Both the position numbers and the translations under genes were made by a program. Shown here piece by piece: positions 1 through 9,800 of a stretch of DNA of 64,000 nucleotides; position 1 is the stretch's first letter, and every line of letters starts with the position of its first letter. Source of the DNA: Cyanomargarita calcarea GSE-NOS-MK-12-04C (GTDB taxonomy: Bacteria > Cyanobacteriota > Cyanobacteriia > Cyanobacteriales > Nostocaceae); NCBI GenBank assembly GCA_019359595.1, contig JAHHGZ010000030.1, positions 1 through 64,000 of the forward strand, in the 5' to 3' direction. The notes below the pieces were generated by a model. That model was not told the origin of the DNA, did no database searches, and saw only the letters and a program-made list of their open reading frames with translations.

Positions 1-474
1 TGGGAATATTGACGAAATTTTTTAAAAGGCATAGATTCCCATTATACGAAACTCCACTAAAGAAATCATAAACCAAATCGGTGTCCAATATACACATCAA
101 ACGCATCTAAATAAAAAAATCAAATAAAAAACAATTCCTCGTACCTTTTGCGGTTACCTATTTAATTAGTTTTAAATAATACATCTTTTGAAAGCAGCCG
201 ATTAATAGCAACCTCTTTAAGCCAATAATAGGTAAAATTAATCACAACGTCAACGAATAGGGGTAATTGAAAAAGTAAAATCGACGCATTTAAAAGTTTT
301 ATATATTTCGCGAATATTGGCCGCCGCTAGGCCGTATACTAATATAATGGGAATATTGACGAAATTTTTTAAAAGGCATAGATTCCCATTATACGAAACT
401 CCACTAAAGAAATCATAAACCAAATCGGTGTCCAATATACACATCAAACGCATCTAAATAAAAAAATCAAATAA
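1..474. repeat. 347-bp-period direct repeat with constant and variable parts
   Basis: Bases 1-127 and 348-474 are identical in all the positions I compared; identity stops at 128/475. The remaining roughly 220 bp of each unit (128-347 and 475 to about 600) are recognisably related but heavily diverged. Each constant part begins with a 7-bp inverted repeat (TGGGAAT at 1-7, ATTCCCA at 35-41; again in copy 2) enclosing a 27-base loop. Copy 1 starts exactly at the window edge, so the array probably continues leftward. The segment is AT-rich. Minus-strand short ORFs cross the repeats but are not convincing as proteins. Confidence 0.85.
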
Positions 475-645
475 TAAACTTTTCCTCTTAACTGGTTTCA
501 AACAATACATTATTTTAACCAAATCTCTTAATAACAAGCCTTTTAGAGAAACAAAAGGCAAATTTAGTAACAGTATCTTCACGGATAGCCGAGAGTAGAG
601 TAACGACTTAAAATCATAATATAAAAATATTTTTAAAAAATAGAG

Positions 646-819
646 ATGATAAAAGAACATAACATTGACGATGTTCAAGAGCCAATCATCAACGCTCCGA
701 TTGAAGTGCAGCAAATAATTGAGCGAGTATGGCAACTCGAAAAAAGCAGGTTAGATAAAAAACTTAACAGCCATATTAATGACGATATTTTAGCGATTGT
801 CAAGGAAGCTGTGCAATGA
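646..819 (+). CDS. 57-aa hypothetical protein, coupled to the DndD-like ATPase
   Basis: This short ORF runs from ATG 646 to a TGA that overlaps the next gene's start in an ATGA junction (816-819), a typical sign of translational coupling. The product is acidic at the N-terminus (IDDVQEPIINAPIEVQQ) and continues as a likely helix rich in Glu, Lys and Arg. No known motif is visible. The overlap with a DndD-like ATPase suggests an accessory subunit of that ATPase. There is only a weak purine-rich stretch (AAATAGAG) ahead of the ATG. The function is unknown, and the ORF could be a leader peptide rather than a subunit. Confidence 0.6.
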   Translation: MIKEHNIDDVQEPIINAPIEVQQIIERVWQLEKSRLDKKLNSHINDDILAIVKEAVQ

Positions 820-2885
820 AGTTAACTTCGATCAAGCTTTGTAACTTTCGCTCTTTTTATGGTAAAACACCAGAGATAGTGTTGGCAGGTACAGATGCTT
901 GCAACACAACAATTATTCACGGTAACAACGGTACGGGGAAAACCAGTTTATCGAATGCATTTACCTGGGTGCTATACGAGAAATTTAGTGCCGCATTTGC
1001 TTTTTCTGAACAATTAGTGAATAAACGGGCGATCGCAGAGGCTAAACTAGGACAAGCAGTAGAGTGTTGGGTAGAAGTAGCGTGGGAACATGGGGGCAAA
1101 CGCTACCGAGTCAAGCGTGAGTGTCGAGTTTATAAAAACGCAAGTGACTTCGATGCTGGCAAAACAAAATTATATATGCAGGTAGCTGGTGAGGATGGTA
1201 AATGGTATTTTCCACCACAGCAACCAGAAGACATCATCAATCAAATTTTACCTAGTAGCTTGCATCAGTATTTCTTCTTTGATGGAGAGAGAATTGAGCA
1301 GATAGTTCGCTCTGATAAAAAAGCAGAAATTGCCGAAGCAACAAAAATGCTTTTGGGTGTGGAAGTTATCAATCGTTCTATCAGACATTTAGGAGAAGCC
1401 AAGAAAACTTTAGAGAGCGAGTTAAAAGCGATAGGGAACTCCGAAATCAAGCAACTTTTAAAACAGCAGGAAAAAAATCAGCGGGAAGTTGAGCGGATAG
1501 AAAAGCGACAAGCTGAAATTAAACAAGAATTAGAATATCAACAAACATTTAAAAAAGAAGCTAGTAACCGCTTAAGAGAACTCAGTGCGACCAAGGAATT
1601 ACAAGAAAAACGGCAAGAGTTGGAGGAACAGAAATCAGTAAATCAAGATAACCTCAGACAAACCAGAGAAACACTAAAAAAAGTGATTTCCACAAGGGGT
1701 TATACAGTACTGCTATCGGAAACTACAGCCCAATTTCGCGGAATCATCGAAGGTTTTAAACAGCGAGGAGAGTTAACTGCCGGAATTTCACGAGAATTTG
1801 TTGATGATTTACTCAACAAAAACCGCTGTATCTGTGGTGCAAAATTAAGCGAGGGAAGCCACTCCCACGAGAACGTGAAAAACTTATTGGAGAAAGCAGG
1901 TTCGTCAGCAGTAGAAGAAACAGCTATGCGCATGAGCGCTCAAGTCGATGAAATCGATAAACAAGCAGTAGGATTTTGGGAAGAAGTTGACAGAGAGCAA
2001 GCAAGAATTAATCAGCTAAGACAAAGCATATCTCAGATTGAGGATGAGTTAGAGAATATTCAAGGAATATTGCGAAAAGCACCGGATGAGGAAATCCGCA
2101 GTTTACAAAAACGGCTCGATGATATTGAAGGTAAAATTACAGAATTTGCCATAGAGATAGGTGCAAATCAACAGAAAATGGCTAATTATCAAACAGAAAT
2201 TGAAGGGTTAAATAAACAAATAGCCAAACAGAAACTTAATCAAGATAGACAAACATTAGCACAACGCCGCATCAATGCAACTCAAGATGCTATTGAGAGA
2301 TTAACTATAGTTAAAGAACGTCAAGAGGAACAATTTCGTTTGCAATTAGAAAAGCGAGTCCAAGAAATATTTAGTGAAATTTCAGTAACACCTTATGTTC
2401 CCAAAATTAATGATAAATATGAATTAAATCTCGTAGAAAATACCGCAGGAATAGAAATGCCTGTTGCTGCTTCTACAGGAGAAAATCAAATTCTTAGTTT
2501 ATCTTTTATCGGTAGCATCATTGATAGGGTCAGGGAATGGAGTGAAAAGAAAATTTTGATGATGCCAGATAGTAACACATTCCCAATAATCATGGATTCA
2601 GCTTTTGGTAGTTTAGATGAAAATAATCGGCGACAAATTGCGAAGATAATTCCTAAACTAGCGAATCAGCTAATTATGTTGTTAAGTAAAACTCAATGGC
2701 GGGGTGAAGTTGAAGAAGAAATAGCAGGTAGAATTGGTAGAGAATATGTGCTGATTTACTATTCTTCAAAACCGGATTGCGAACAAGATTATATTGAGTT
2801 GGGTAGGGAACGCTATCCTTTAGTTAGGCAAAGTCCGAATGAATTTGATTACACCGAGATTGTTGAAGTAAATCGTGATGGTTAA
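816..2885 (+). CDS. DndD-like SMC/Rad50-type AAA ATPase (first copy)
   Basis: This 689-aa ATPase has a bipartite ABC-type head separated by a long coiled coil. Walker A is GNNGTGKT (residues 36-43), the ABC signature is STGENQ (about 553-558), and Walker B is IIMDSAFGSLD (Asp about 594). A CxxC zinc-hook-like motif (CICG, about residue 338) sits in the middle of the coil. The segment YFFFDGERIEQ near residue 155 matches the FFDGE signature of DndD-type proteins. DndD supplies ATPase activity in DNA phosphorothioation. This copy is about 14 kb from the canonical dndCDE set, so it may belong to a separate restriction or sensing module with its upstream 57-aa partner. A generic Rad50/RecF-like defence ATPase is the alternative. 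Confidence 0.75.
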   Translation: MKLTSIKLCNFRSFYGKTPEIVLAGTDACNTTIIHGNNGTGKTSLSNAFTWVLYEKFSAAFAFSEQLVNKRAIAEAKLGQAVECWVEVAWEHGGKRYRVKRECRVYKNASDFDAGKTKLYMQVAGEDGKWYFPPQQPEDIINQILPSSLHQYFFFDGERIEQIVRSDKKAEIAEATKMLLGVEVINRSIRHLGEAKKTLESELKAIGNSEIKQLLKQQEKNQREVERIEKRQAEIKQELEYQQTFKKEASNRLRELSATKELQEKRQELEEQKSVNQDNLRQTRETLKKVISTRGYTVLLSETTAQFRGIIEGFKQRGELTAGISREFVDDLLNKNRCICGAKLSEGSHSHENVKNLLEKAGSSAVEETAMRMSAQVDEIDKQAVGFWEEVDREQARINQLRQSISQIEDELENIQGILRKAPDEEIRSLQKRLDDIEGKITEFAIEIGANQQKMANYQTEIEGLNKQIAKQKLNQDRQTLAQRRINATQDAIERLTIVKERQEEQFRLQLEKRVQEIFSEISVTPYVPKINDKYELNLVENTAGIEMPVAASTGENQILSLSFIGSIIDRVREWSEKKILMMPDSNTFPIIMDSAFGSLDENNRRQIAKIIPKLANQLIMLLSKTQWRGEVEEEIAGRIGREYVLIYYSSKPDCEQDYIELGRERYPLVRQSPNEFDYTEIVEVNRDG

Positions 2886-3105
2886 TTTAAGAAGAATGAA
2901 CCATTAAAACACTACTTGCGAAGCAGTGCAAGATTACCCGTATTCCTCTGTTTTTTTTTACTTTCTTCCCGGAGGGTAGTACGCCAAGATTCAGGAGAGT
3001 TTCAGAGAGTTTTTGCGTAAGCCCTAAATTATACTACAAGCATCTTTGTATTACGAAGAAACTGAAGTTTAAGTGAAAATTATTAACTAATTATTTATCA
3101 AGATT

Positions 3106-3579
3106 ATGGCTGAAACTGGAAGAATTCGGGTTGCAAAAGATAAGGCAGAATTAGTAAAAGCTTTAACAACTATAGATGGTGCAACAGGCCCTTTTCAGAC
3201 ATTTGCGGATGCCATTGTTTTTGCTGCTGCTCTGGGTGCTAAGTATAAAAAGCGTCTACCTTTGGGAGAGATTTCTAAAAAAGAACCTGCGCCAATTAGG
3301 TTAGAATATTTTGCATCAATGGGAAATGATTTGTTAATTAAGTTATTAGCAGTTAATGAAACAGAAGAAATAAAAATTTTATCTTTCACTGAGGAAGAAT
3401 ATGCTGTTAAACGCAACCATATTTTTGAAGAGTATGCAAATGGAGGCCTAGAAATATTACAAAATGAGTTACGTGGTTCAGTCGATTACTCAGAGCGTAT
3501 TTTATTATTTCTTAGTTATGAAAGAACAAAGAATGAGCAACAAGAAGAGGAATTTGATTTAACCAAATTCCTCGCTTGA
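3106..3579 (+). CDS. Dnd-system-associated small protein (dnd_assoc_4-like)
   Basis: This 157-aa protein resembles, from memory of the family, the small proteins annotated as DNA phosphorothioation-associated protein 4. It begins with RIRVAKDKAELVKAL, has a central FADAIVFAAALGAKYKKRLPLG segment, and ends in an acidic tail (QQEEEFDLTKFL). There are no transmembrane segments and no catalytic motif I can name. It lies 220 bp after the DndD-like ATPase on the same strand, inside an island that also encodes DndC, DndD and DndE, which supports the assignment. Molecular function is unknown. A DNA-binding or scaffolding role is only a guess. Confidence 0.6.
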   Translation: MAETGRIRVAKDKAELVKALTTIDGATGPFQTFADAIVFAAALGAKYKKRLPLGEISKKEPAPIRLEYFASMGNDLLIKLLAVNETEEIKILSFTEEEYAVKRNHIFEEYANGGLEILQNELRGSVDYSERILLFLSYERTKNEQQEEEFDLTKFLA

Positions 3580-4267
3580 TTTAATTATCTGTAGAGAGGC
3601 TACATATAACGTCTCTACAATGTTTGTAACCATTACAGAATATATTAAACATCTGGTGGAAAAGAATGATGGATTACCTGAAATACGAGCATAGAGAAAA
3701 TACCCTACAGGAGGCAAGCCATATGTACCCAGTACTCATCGGCAAAAATAATATGACCATTTTTGTGACTCATTTTTTTCCATGATTTGTATTTTTTGAT
3801 ACTTCACTATCTCCGCCAAAGGCATAAAACACCCCTGACATCATCCCTCCACCCACAAGGTCGTCTCTGGTAGCTAATCTTGCTCCGTTAATATTTGGAG
3901 TATAATTACAGTATAAAATATATTTAAACTTACTTAAAGCTTTATAAAATACGAATACATTGATTGCTATGCTGTAGTTAATGTCACTACTCTAGGAAAG
4001 CGAATTAAGTATAATTTCTTATCCTTTTTTATGACATCCGATTGAATTGGAGTAGCAGCATCTCAAGAAAGACGAACTGAACTTGCACTGAAAACAAATG
4101 TTTGAGGACAAATTAGAACTTGCATATGCCGTGATTGATGGTGTTCAAGCCAGGGAAAAAAATGGAAACTATAGTACGCAACGTGTAAAATTTTACTCAA
4201 ATGCTCCTGCTTATTTTTTGTTACATAGTTTCAAATTTCCTCACCGACTTACTTAATTTATTAGATC
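3580..4267. other. Spacer between Dnd-associated gene and DISARM-like unit
   Basis: This 690-bp AT-rich gap contains a probable hairpin just after the upstream stop (TGTAGAGA near 3589 pairing with TCTCTACA ending near 3618). It holds two short ATG-initiated ORFs: 38 codons starting near 3669, and 52 codons at 4098-4256. No transposon ends were recognised. The promoter of the downstream four-gene unit should lie here, but I cannot place a clear -35/-10 pair. Confidence 0.4.
4098..4256 (+). CDS. Possible 52-aa small protein upstream of the DISARM-like unit
   Basis: An ATG-to-TAA ORF of 52 codons begins MFEDKLELAYAVIDGVQARE and ends 11 bp before the next gene. The first half reads like a soluble helical peptide; the end (FLLHSFKFPHRLT) does not look like a finished domain. 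It may be a genuine small gene, a leader, or the start of a decayed gene. The evidence is only position and a plausible amino-acid composition. Confidence 0.25.
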   Translation: MFEDKLELAYAVIDGVQAREKNGNYSTQRVKFYSNAPAYFLLHSFKFPHRLT

Positions 4268-5296
4268 GTGACAGCAGTAATTCCTTCCGACATACAAGGT
4301 ATATTTGCCAAAACTAATCTTTATTTCGCTAATAATTTTAACGAATGGGTTCCCTTGCCAACATGGGGAGCCTTTTTCATTAATATAGGGCGTTGGGTTG
4401 CACAAGCTGAAACTGGAAAAAATCGGTTAGTCTTAGCTCTTGCTATTCCTACCAGGAATTATGCCGCAGCTTTAGCAGCTTTAGGTGTTGTGCTAGCGAG
4501 AGCTAATATTCCCACTGGTCGGACTAACACTAAGAGGCATTTTGAACAACTGTGTAGATTAGCCAAGGGAACACCAGTTACTTTTCGCTATAACGGAAGT
4601 AGATTGAAGGGGATTTATCAGGGTACAGAGAAAGTTGACAGCGAAATGCGACTCCGAATCCAAACAGAAAATGATCGTAAGGGTGGTCTAACACATCTAG
4701 TTTCTATCAAGGAATGTCAGAATGTAGCAATTGCATTTACTCAAAATATAAGTCTTCCTAAAAAACAGGCAGGTCGTCGTATTGTTGCTAATAATGAATT
4801 TATTTATAGCTTAATTGGTAAAGTAGACCCGCGCAAATTTTCTACAAAAACTCGATTAGAATGCGCTGTTATTGGACGGTTTAGCATTCTCACTCAAGAA
4901 ATTAAGGAAGTACCATTTGCCTGCTATTCCTCCAAATCGAAATTAAACACAGGCTATTTAAATGATGTTTTGCGAGTACGTAAATTTTTAAGTGAAGGTG
5001 AAGCTTATCGCTCAGAAGTATTGCCAGTGCATAGTGATAAGCCAGTGCAAACAGCAAATGGATTAGTACCCCATGTAGTCATATTCGATGGTGCAACTGG
5101 CTTTATTAAATGGCGCGATCGCTGGCGTAACTCCCATTGGATTATTTTAGTCGAGCGCACAGAGCCCCGTTTTCAAGAAGCAGTCACCGAAATCAACAAC
5201 GAATATGGAAACCGTGTTGATGGGGAAAAAATACATAATATTCCCTCTGTTCCTTTTGGAGTTGAACTAGTTGTTTATCAAGAAGCGTGTCAATGA
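4268..5296 (+). CDS. Unrecognised protein, first gene of DISARM-like unit (possible DrmE N-terminal part)
   Basis: This 342-aa protein has no motif I can identify with certainty. The N-terminal third is hydrophobic/aromatic (FNEWVPLPTWGAFFINIGRWV) followed by an Ala-rich helix (RNYAAALAALGVVLARA). A later segment (GLVPHVVIFDGATGFIKWRDRW) reads like a Rossmann-type strand with an acidic turn. The start is GTG at 4268. The stop overlaps the next gene's ATG (5293) in an ATGA junction, so the two are translationally coupled. The position, directly before a DrmA-like helicase with one more gene between, is where drmE sits in class 2 DISARM. The two coupled products together (about 860 aa) could be a divided DrmE. 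That identity is inferred from context, not sequence. Confidence 0.5.
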   Translation: MTAVIPSDIQGIFAKTNLYFANNFNEWVPLPTWGAFFINIGRWVAQAETGKNRLVLALAIPTRNYAAALAALGVVLARANIPTGRTNTKRHFEQLCRLAKGTPVTFRYNGSRLKGIYQGTEKVDSEMRLRIQTENDRKGGLTHLVSIKECQNVAIAFTQNISLPKKQAGRRIVANNEFIYSLIGKVDPRKFSTKTRLECAVIGRFSILTQEIKEVPFACYSSKSKLNTGYLNDVLRVRKFLSEGEAYRSEVLPVHSDKPVQTANGLVPHVVIFDGATGFIKWRDRWRNSHWIILVERTEPRFQEAVTEINNEYGNRVDGEKIHNIPSVPFGVELVVYQEACQ

Positions 5297-6855
5297 CTTA
5301 TATTGGTCTATCATCTGTGAATGAAATTTATTCCTGTAGCAGCACTGTTAAAATTACTCAACATGGGTTTGAACATCCTGAGTTCCGGAATTTTTGCTTG
5401 TCATTAACAAACTTTGAACGGTCGCTTGGTGAAAATGCATTAGACGATTACTGGCAAAGGTTTCTACTTCCCTTAAAACAATATCGATTTAGATTGTGTG
5501 CAGCACCACTACCTTTTAAACATCCCTCAGCTTGTCAAACAGAAACTATTGACTTACTAAACAAGCATTTAAAGAAATGTAAATCTATATATCCCGATTT
5601 TACGTTAGCGGCAGATGATATTTTCAATAGTCTAGTTAGTTTGTCGCAATCAGATGATAATCCACTGCTGGTTTTTATAGCGGAGCATTACTCAAATATA
5701 GCTTTGCTACTCAAAAACTCACGACTGATTCCTGCTGTGGAGGATGTATTAGCTGGAATTCCTAAACTACGCCAAATTCAATTGCTAGTGCCATCCCAGC
5801 TACGGGGAGACAATTGCTTGAAGAAATTAGTCGTTATTGGCGCAATACGCTGGTTTCCCGATTATGTATTCATTGCACCACGCGCACAGGAAATAGACAT
5901 AATTCAATACAGTTTGATAACCGATAGATGGCAACCAGAACCAGTATTCATTAACTCTATAAACAATGCAAACCCATTAATTATCATCAAATCTCACGGT
6001 TCAAAACTAGATAAAATAGATAGTACACATACCAAGGAAGTAGTTGCAGAATATCTCAATGCAGATGAAATTCTGCCATCACTCATAAACTTGAGCCAAA
6101 TTTCTAAACATTTCACCCGTTCTTCACCAGTTGTTTACGAGGAGGAATATGTAGAAACACGTTTATTTTTATTAGAGGGAGAAACAGCAGTATTTCTTGA
6201 TGCTAACTTCCAGCAACATATAATTGATTTAGATGAGCATGGTGAAGAGCAGGTAAAAAAAATACCCGTCACCAATATAGAACTTGGTATGTTCATTGTT
6301 CTCCATACAAGTGGCGGTGGTGACTATATTATTCCCATAGCAAATATAATTTTAAAGGGAAAAGCTACACAATTCCGAGAATTGCAAAAAGAGTGGAAGA
6401 CCCTTCTTAGGAATAAAGTGAGAGTCTATGGAACGCAAAATGTTAGTATGAATCTGATAAATTTAGGCTCACAAAAGGCTAAATCGGAGCAAAATATTCG
6501 CAATTGGATGTCAGAGAGAAGCATTAAACCCGATGATGATAAAGACTTTAATGCAGTCTTACGTTTTGTGGGTTTAGAAGATAGATTAGAGGAATTTCAC
6601 CAAGCTGCAGGTTCAATTATTACTGCTCACATACAAGCTGGTAGACATATTCGTAAGCTACTTCTGCACCAAATTCGTCACTCTGACTTACAACAACTAG
6701 AGCGACTAGGTAAAATGGATTTTGAACTTGCCGAAGCAGATTGCGTTAGTATGACTGCATTTCGGGTAGTCGATATTAACACGGAAACCGTTAAAGTTCC
6801 TTATTCAAAAATTGCACATCCGTTTTCAGTAAATAGTGAGGTTGTCAATGCCTGA
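5293..6855 (+). CDS. Unrecognised protein, second gene of DISARM-like unit (possible DrmE C-terminal part)
   Basis: The 520-aa product starts at ATG 5293, inside the stop of the preceding gene; an in-frame GTG at 5287 is a less likely start. The central section alternates beta-like segments (KLVVIGAIRWFPDYVFIAPRA). The C-terminal half has a Gly-rich strand turn (VLHTSGGGDYIIPIA) and then long helices. No Walker, nuclease or methyltransferase motif is visible. Its end overlaps the DrmA-like start by eight bases, so it belongs to the same transcript. It is either the second half of a split DrmE-like protein or a new subunit specific to this system. Confidence 0.5.
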   Translation: MTYIGLSSVNEIYSCSSTVKITQHGFEHPEFRNFCLSLTNFERSLGENALDDYWQRFLLPLKQYRFRLCAAPLPFKHPSACQTETIDLLNKHLKKCKSIYPDFTLAADDIFNSLVSLSQSDDNPLLVFIAEHYSNIALLLKNSRLIPAVEDVLAGIPKLRQIQLLVPSQLRGDNCLKKLVVIGAIRWFPDYVFIAPRAQEIDIIQYSLITDRWQPEPVFINSINNANPLIIIKSHGSKLDKIDSTHTKEVVAEYLNADEILPSLINLSQISKHFTRSSPVVYEEEYVETRLFLLEGETAVFLDANFQQHIIDLDEHGEEQVKKIPVTNIELGMFIVLHTSGGGDYIIPIANIILKGKATQFRELQKEWKTLLRNKVRVYGTQNVSMNLINLGSQKAKSEQNIRNWMSERSIKPDDDKDFNAVLRFVGLEDRLEEFHQAAGSIITAHIQAGRHIRKLLLHQIRHSDLQQLERLGKMDFELAEADCVSMTAFRVVDINTETVKVPYSKIAHPFSVNSEVVNA

Positions 6856-9800
6856 ACATATAGAAAATAGAGAAAAAATTATTCAAGCGCTACGGGAAGA
6901 ACTTCTGGGACCATCCCCCCAAGGAAAAATCATTAAATGTTCTGATGAAATTAGTTTCGAGTCTGATAAAGATTTCTATCAACCTTGGAGACAAGATAAC
7001 GGCGAAGAAATTTTGCAAAGAGATCCACCGCTAGTCAGATACGGTGTTGGTGTACTTCACCCAATAAAAACACCAGCAGAAAATGAGGATTCACAACAAA
7101 ATGTTGCAGATACAAATATTGTCCTAGATAATCAGCCACAAGAGATAGAAGCAAATGAAGAACTAATTACAGAAGAGGCGAAGCAGAACCTTAAAGACAT
7201 AGAAGAAAAGATATTAGATATTAGTGAAACTGAATCAGACGATTTTGACTTATCAACAGCTAATGCTTCTCAACCCAGTAGTATGGGTGTAAGCTTTTTG
7301 GCAGAGTTTCCCGACGGTTCAGTCCTAGTAGTTAAAATAACCAATTGTGGATGCTATCGACAGAAAAAAGTTAAAGTTGCTGGCAGTGAACGCACTTGGT
7401 GGCTGCGTAAATCAGTTAATTCTACCGTAGAATTTACCGCTGAAGAACTTTGTTCTGCAAAAGAGAAAAAACTGACTAAAACTGAAGAAATAGACGGACT
7501 AAAGTTGAGTTTTGAAGTCTTTTCTCGTCCAGACAGAAAAAAACGTGAAGGTGTGCGGTTGTTAACTGTTTGTCTAATTAATCGTACAACTGCATCTGGT
7601 CGTCATGAAAATTGTTTATTTCAGGCAGGTTTTGCAGGAACTATTATTTCACCAAAGGGTGAGGCGCATATATTACCTTATCCTAAACCAGACTTTAATT
7701 CTGATTATGAAGAAGAGCAGTCCTTAGCGCTACTTTACCGGGAAATGGAAACCTATGCGGTGGGACATGGCTGTGCAGCTAATTGGGATAAAGAAGCCAG
7801 TACTGGCAAAGTGAAAGCTGTAATAGCAGAATGTTTTCCTACTTTTGAAACTCCTAGCATTACTCCTGATATTGGTATAGAAGTACCAATGGCTCCCTTA
7901 GCTGGGTTAATACTAGATGATGATGGTTTTGCAGCTTTGTCACAAGTTGTTAACAGTTATGAAGAGTGGATTAATCAGAAAAAATCTGAAATTTCCTTGC
8001 TTGCTAAAGAATATCAAGATGCTGCTTCTTTGCACATGGAGGAATGTACAAGAGCAGCCCAAAGGATGAAAAATGGGCTGATTTACTTACAGAGTGATCC
8101 CCAAGCTAAGAGAGCATTTCAGTTGGCGAACTATGCCATATTACTACAGCAGATTTGTAGTAACCGCGATCTTCGTAAAGCTAACTACGATACTGCGGTC
8201 AAACGATATACTTTCTCTACGACCTATCAAGCGCCTAACCCGATCCAAACTGATAAAAATCGCGGTAAGTGGCGTGCATTTCAAGTAGCATTTCTGCTGA
8301 TGTCTATCCAGTCTACTGCTGAGGGGAATATTCCTGAACGCAATACTGTTGAATTAATTTGGTTTCCCACTGGTGGCGGGAAAACTGAGGCATATTTGGG
8401 TTTGTCAGCATTTGCTTTATTCATGCGACGCCTGAAAAATCCAGATGATTTAGGCGTTAATATTTTAATGCGATATACCTTGAGATTGCTAACGGCCCAG
8501 CAGTTTCAACGAGCTTCTGCACTTATTTGCGCGATGGAGCATCTCCGCCGCCAAAATGAAAATGAACTGGGTAAAGAACCGTTTTCTATTGGCATTTGGG
8601 TAGGTAGGGAAACTACTCCGAATACTCGCAAAGACGCAATATCTAAATTTAACAGACTGCAAAATGACTCATCGGCAGAAAATCCCTTTTTGATAAGTCG
8701 ATGTCCTTGGTGCGCTGCCCAAATGGGACGTTATCAAGAAAGACTTCCTAAAGGTATACCAAATGTTCTTGGTTACAACCTAAGTCGTGGAACTGTAATT
8801 TTCAAATGTCCTGACAATGCGTGTGAATTTCACAAACATAATGGACTACCAGTTTATGTAATTGATGAGGATATTTACGAAAACTGCCCATCTTTAATCA
8901 TCGGTACTGTGGATAAATTTGCACTGCTGGCTTGGAGTTACGCTCAAAAAGCACGGGCATTATTTGGAATTGGTGCAGATGGGGAAAGAGTAAATTCGCC
9001 ACCAGGATTAATTATTCAAGATGAATTACACTTGATTTCTGGTCCTCTTGGTTCGGTTGTAGGACTGTATGAAACTGTTATAGAAGAACTTTGTACCGAT
9101 AGACGCAATGGACAAGAAATTAAACCAAAAATTGTCTGTTCTACTGCAACAATACGCCGTTATGCCGACCAAGTAAAAGCACTTTATGGGCGTGAAGATG
9201 TAGTTTTGTTCCCCCCACCGGGCCTTGATGCTGAAGATTCATTTTTCTCGCGTTATGCTCGTAATTCAGCAGATGGAACATTGCAACGAGGTCGAGTCTA
9301 TGTGGGTATCCACGCACCTGGTTTGAGGTCTTTGTTATCTGCCGAAGTTCGTACTGCTGCTGCTCTTTTACAAGCACCTGTTACCCTGACACCAGAGGAA
9401 CGAGATCCGTGGTGGACATTCCTAGTATTTTTTAACAGTCTACGGGAATTAGGGTCAACTTTATCGCTGTTGCAGTCAGATATTCCCGGTTACTTAAAGG
9501 TAATCAGAAACAGATTAGGTTTAGACTGGCAACAGATGCGTTACCTTTCCCGGATTTTGGAACTGACTGGGCGTATACGCAGCGACCAAGTTCCGGAAGC
9601 TATTAGCAAGTTAGAAGTCAAATGCGACAATAGTAATAACCAACCATCGATTGATGTTTGTTTGGCTTCTAACATTATTGAAGTGGGAGTTGATATAGAT
9701 AGACTATCGCTGATGGCGGTAGTTGCTCAACCAAAGACAACTTCTCAATATATCCAAGTAACTGGACGTGTTGGGCGTCGGTGGTGGGAGCGTCCCGGTT

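Noticed and set aside
250-735. Minus-strand ORFs crossing the left-edge repeats
   Set aside because: They run through a duplicated AT-rich unit; the translated parts are hydrophobic without family features, and the diverged half does not keep an open frame in both copies.
8094-8288. Short ORF inside drmA
   Set aside because: It is a shadow in another frame of the helicase gene.
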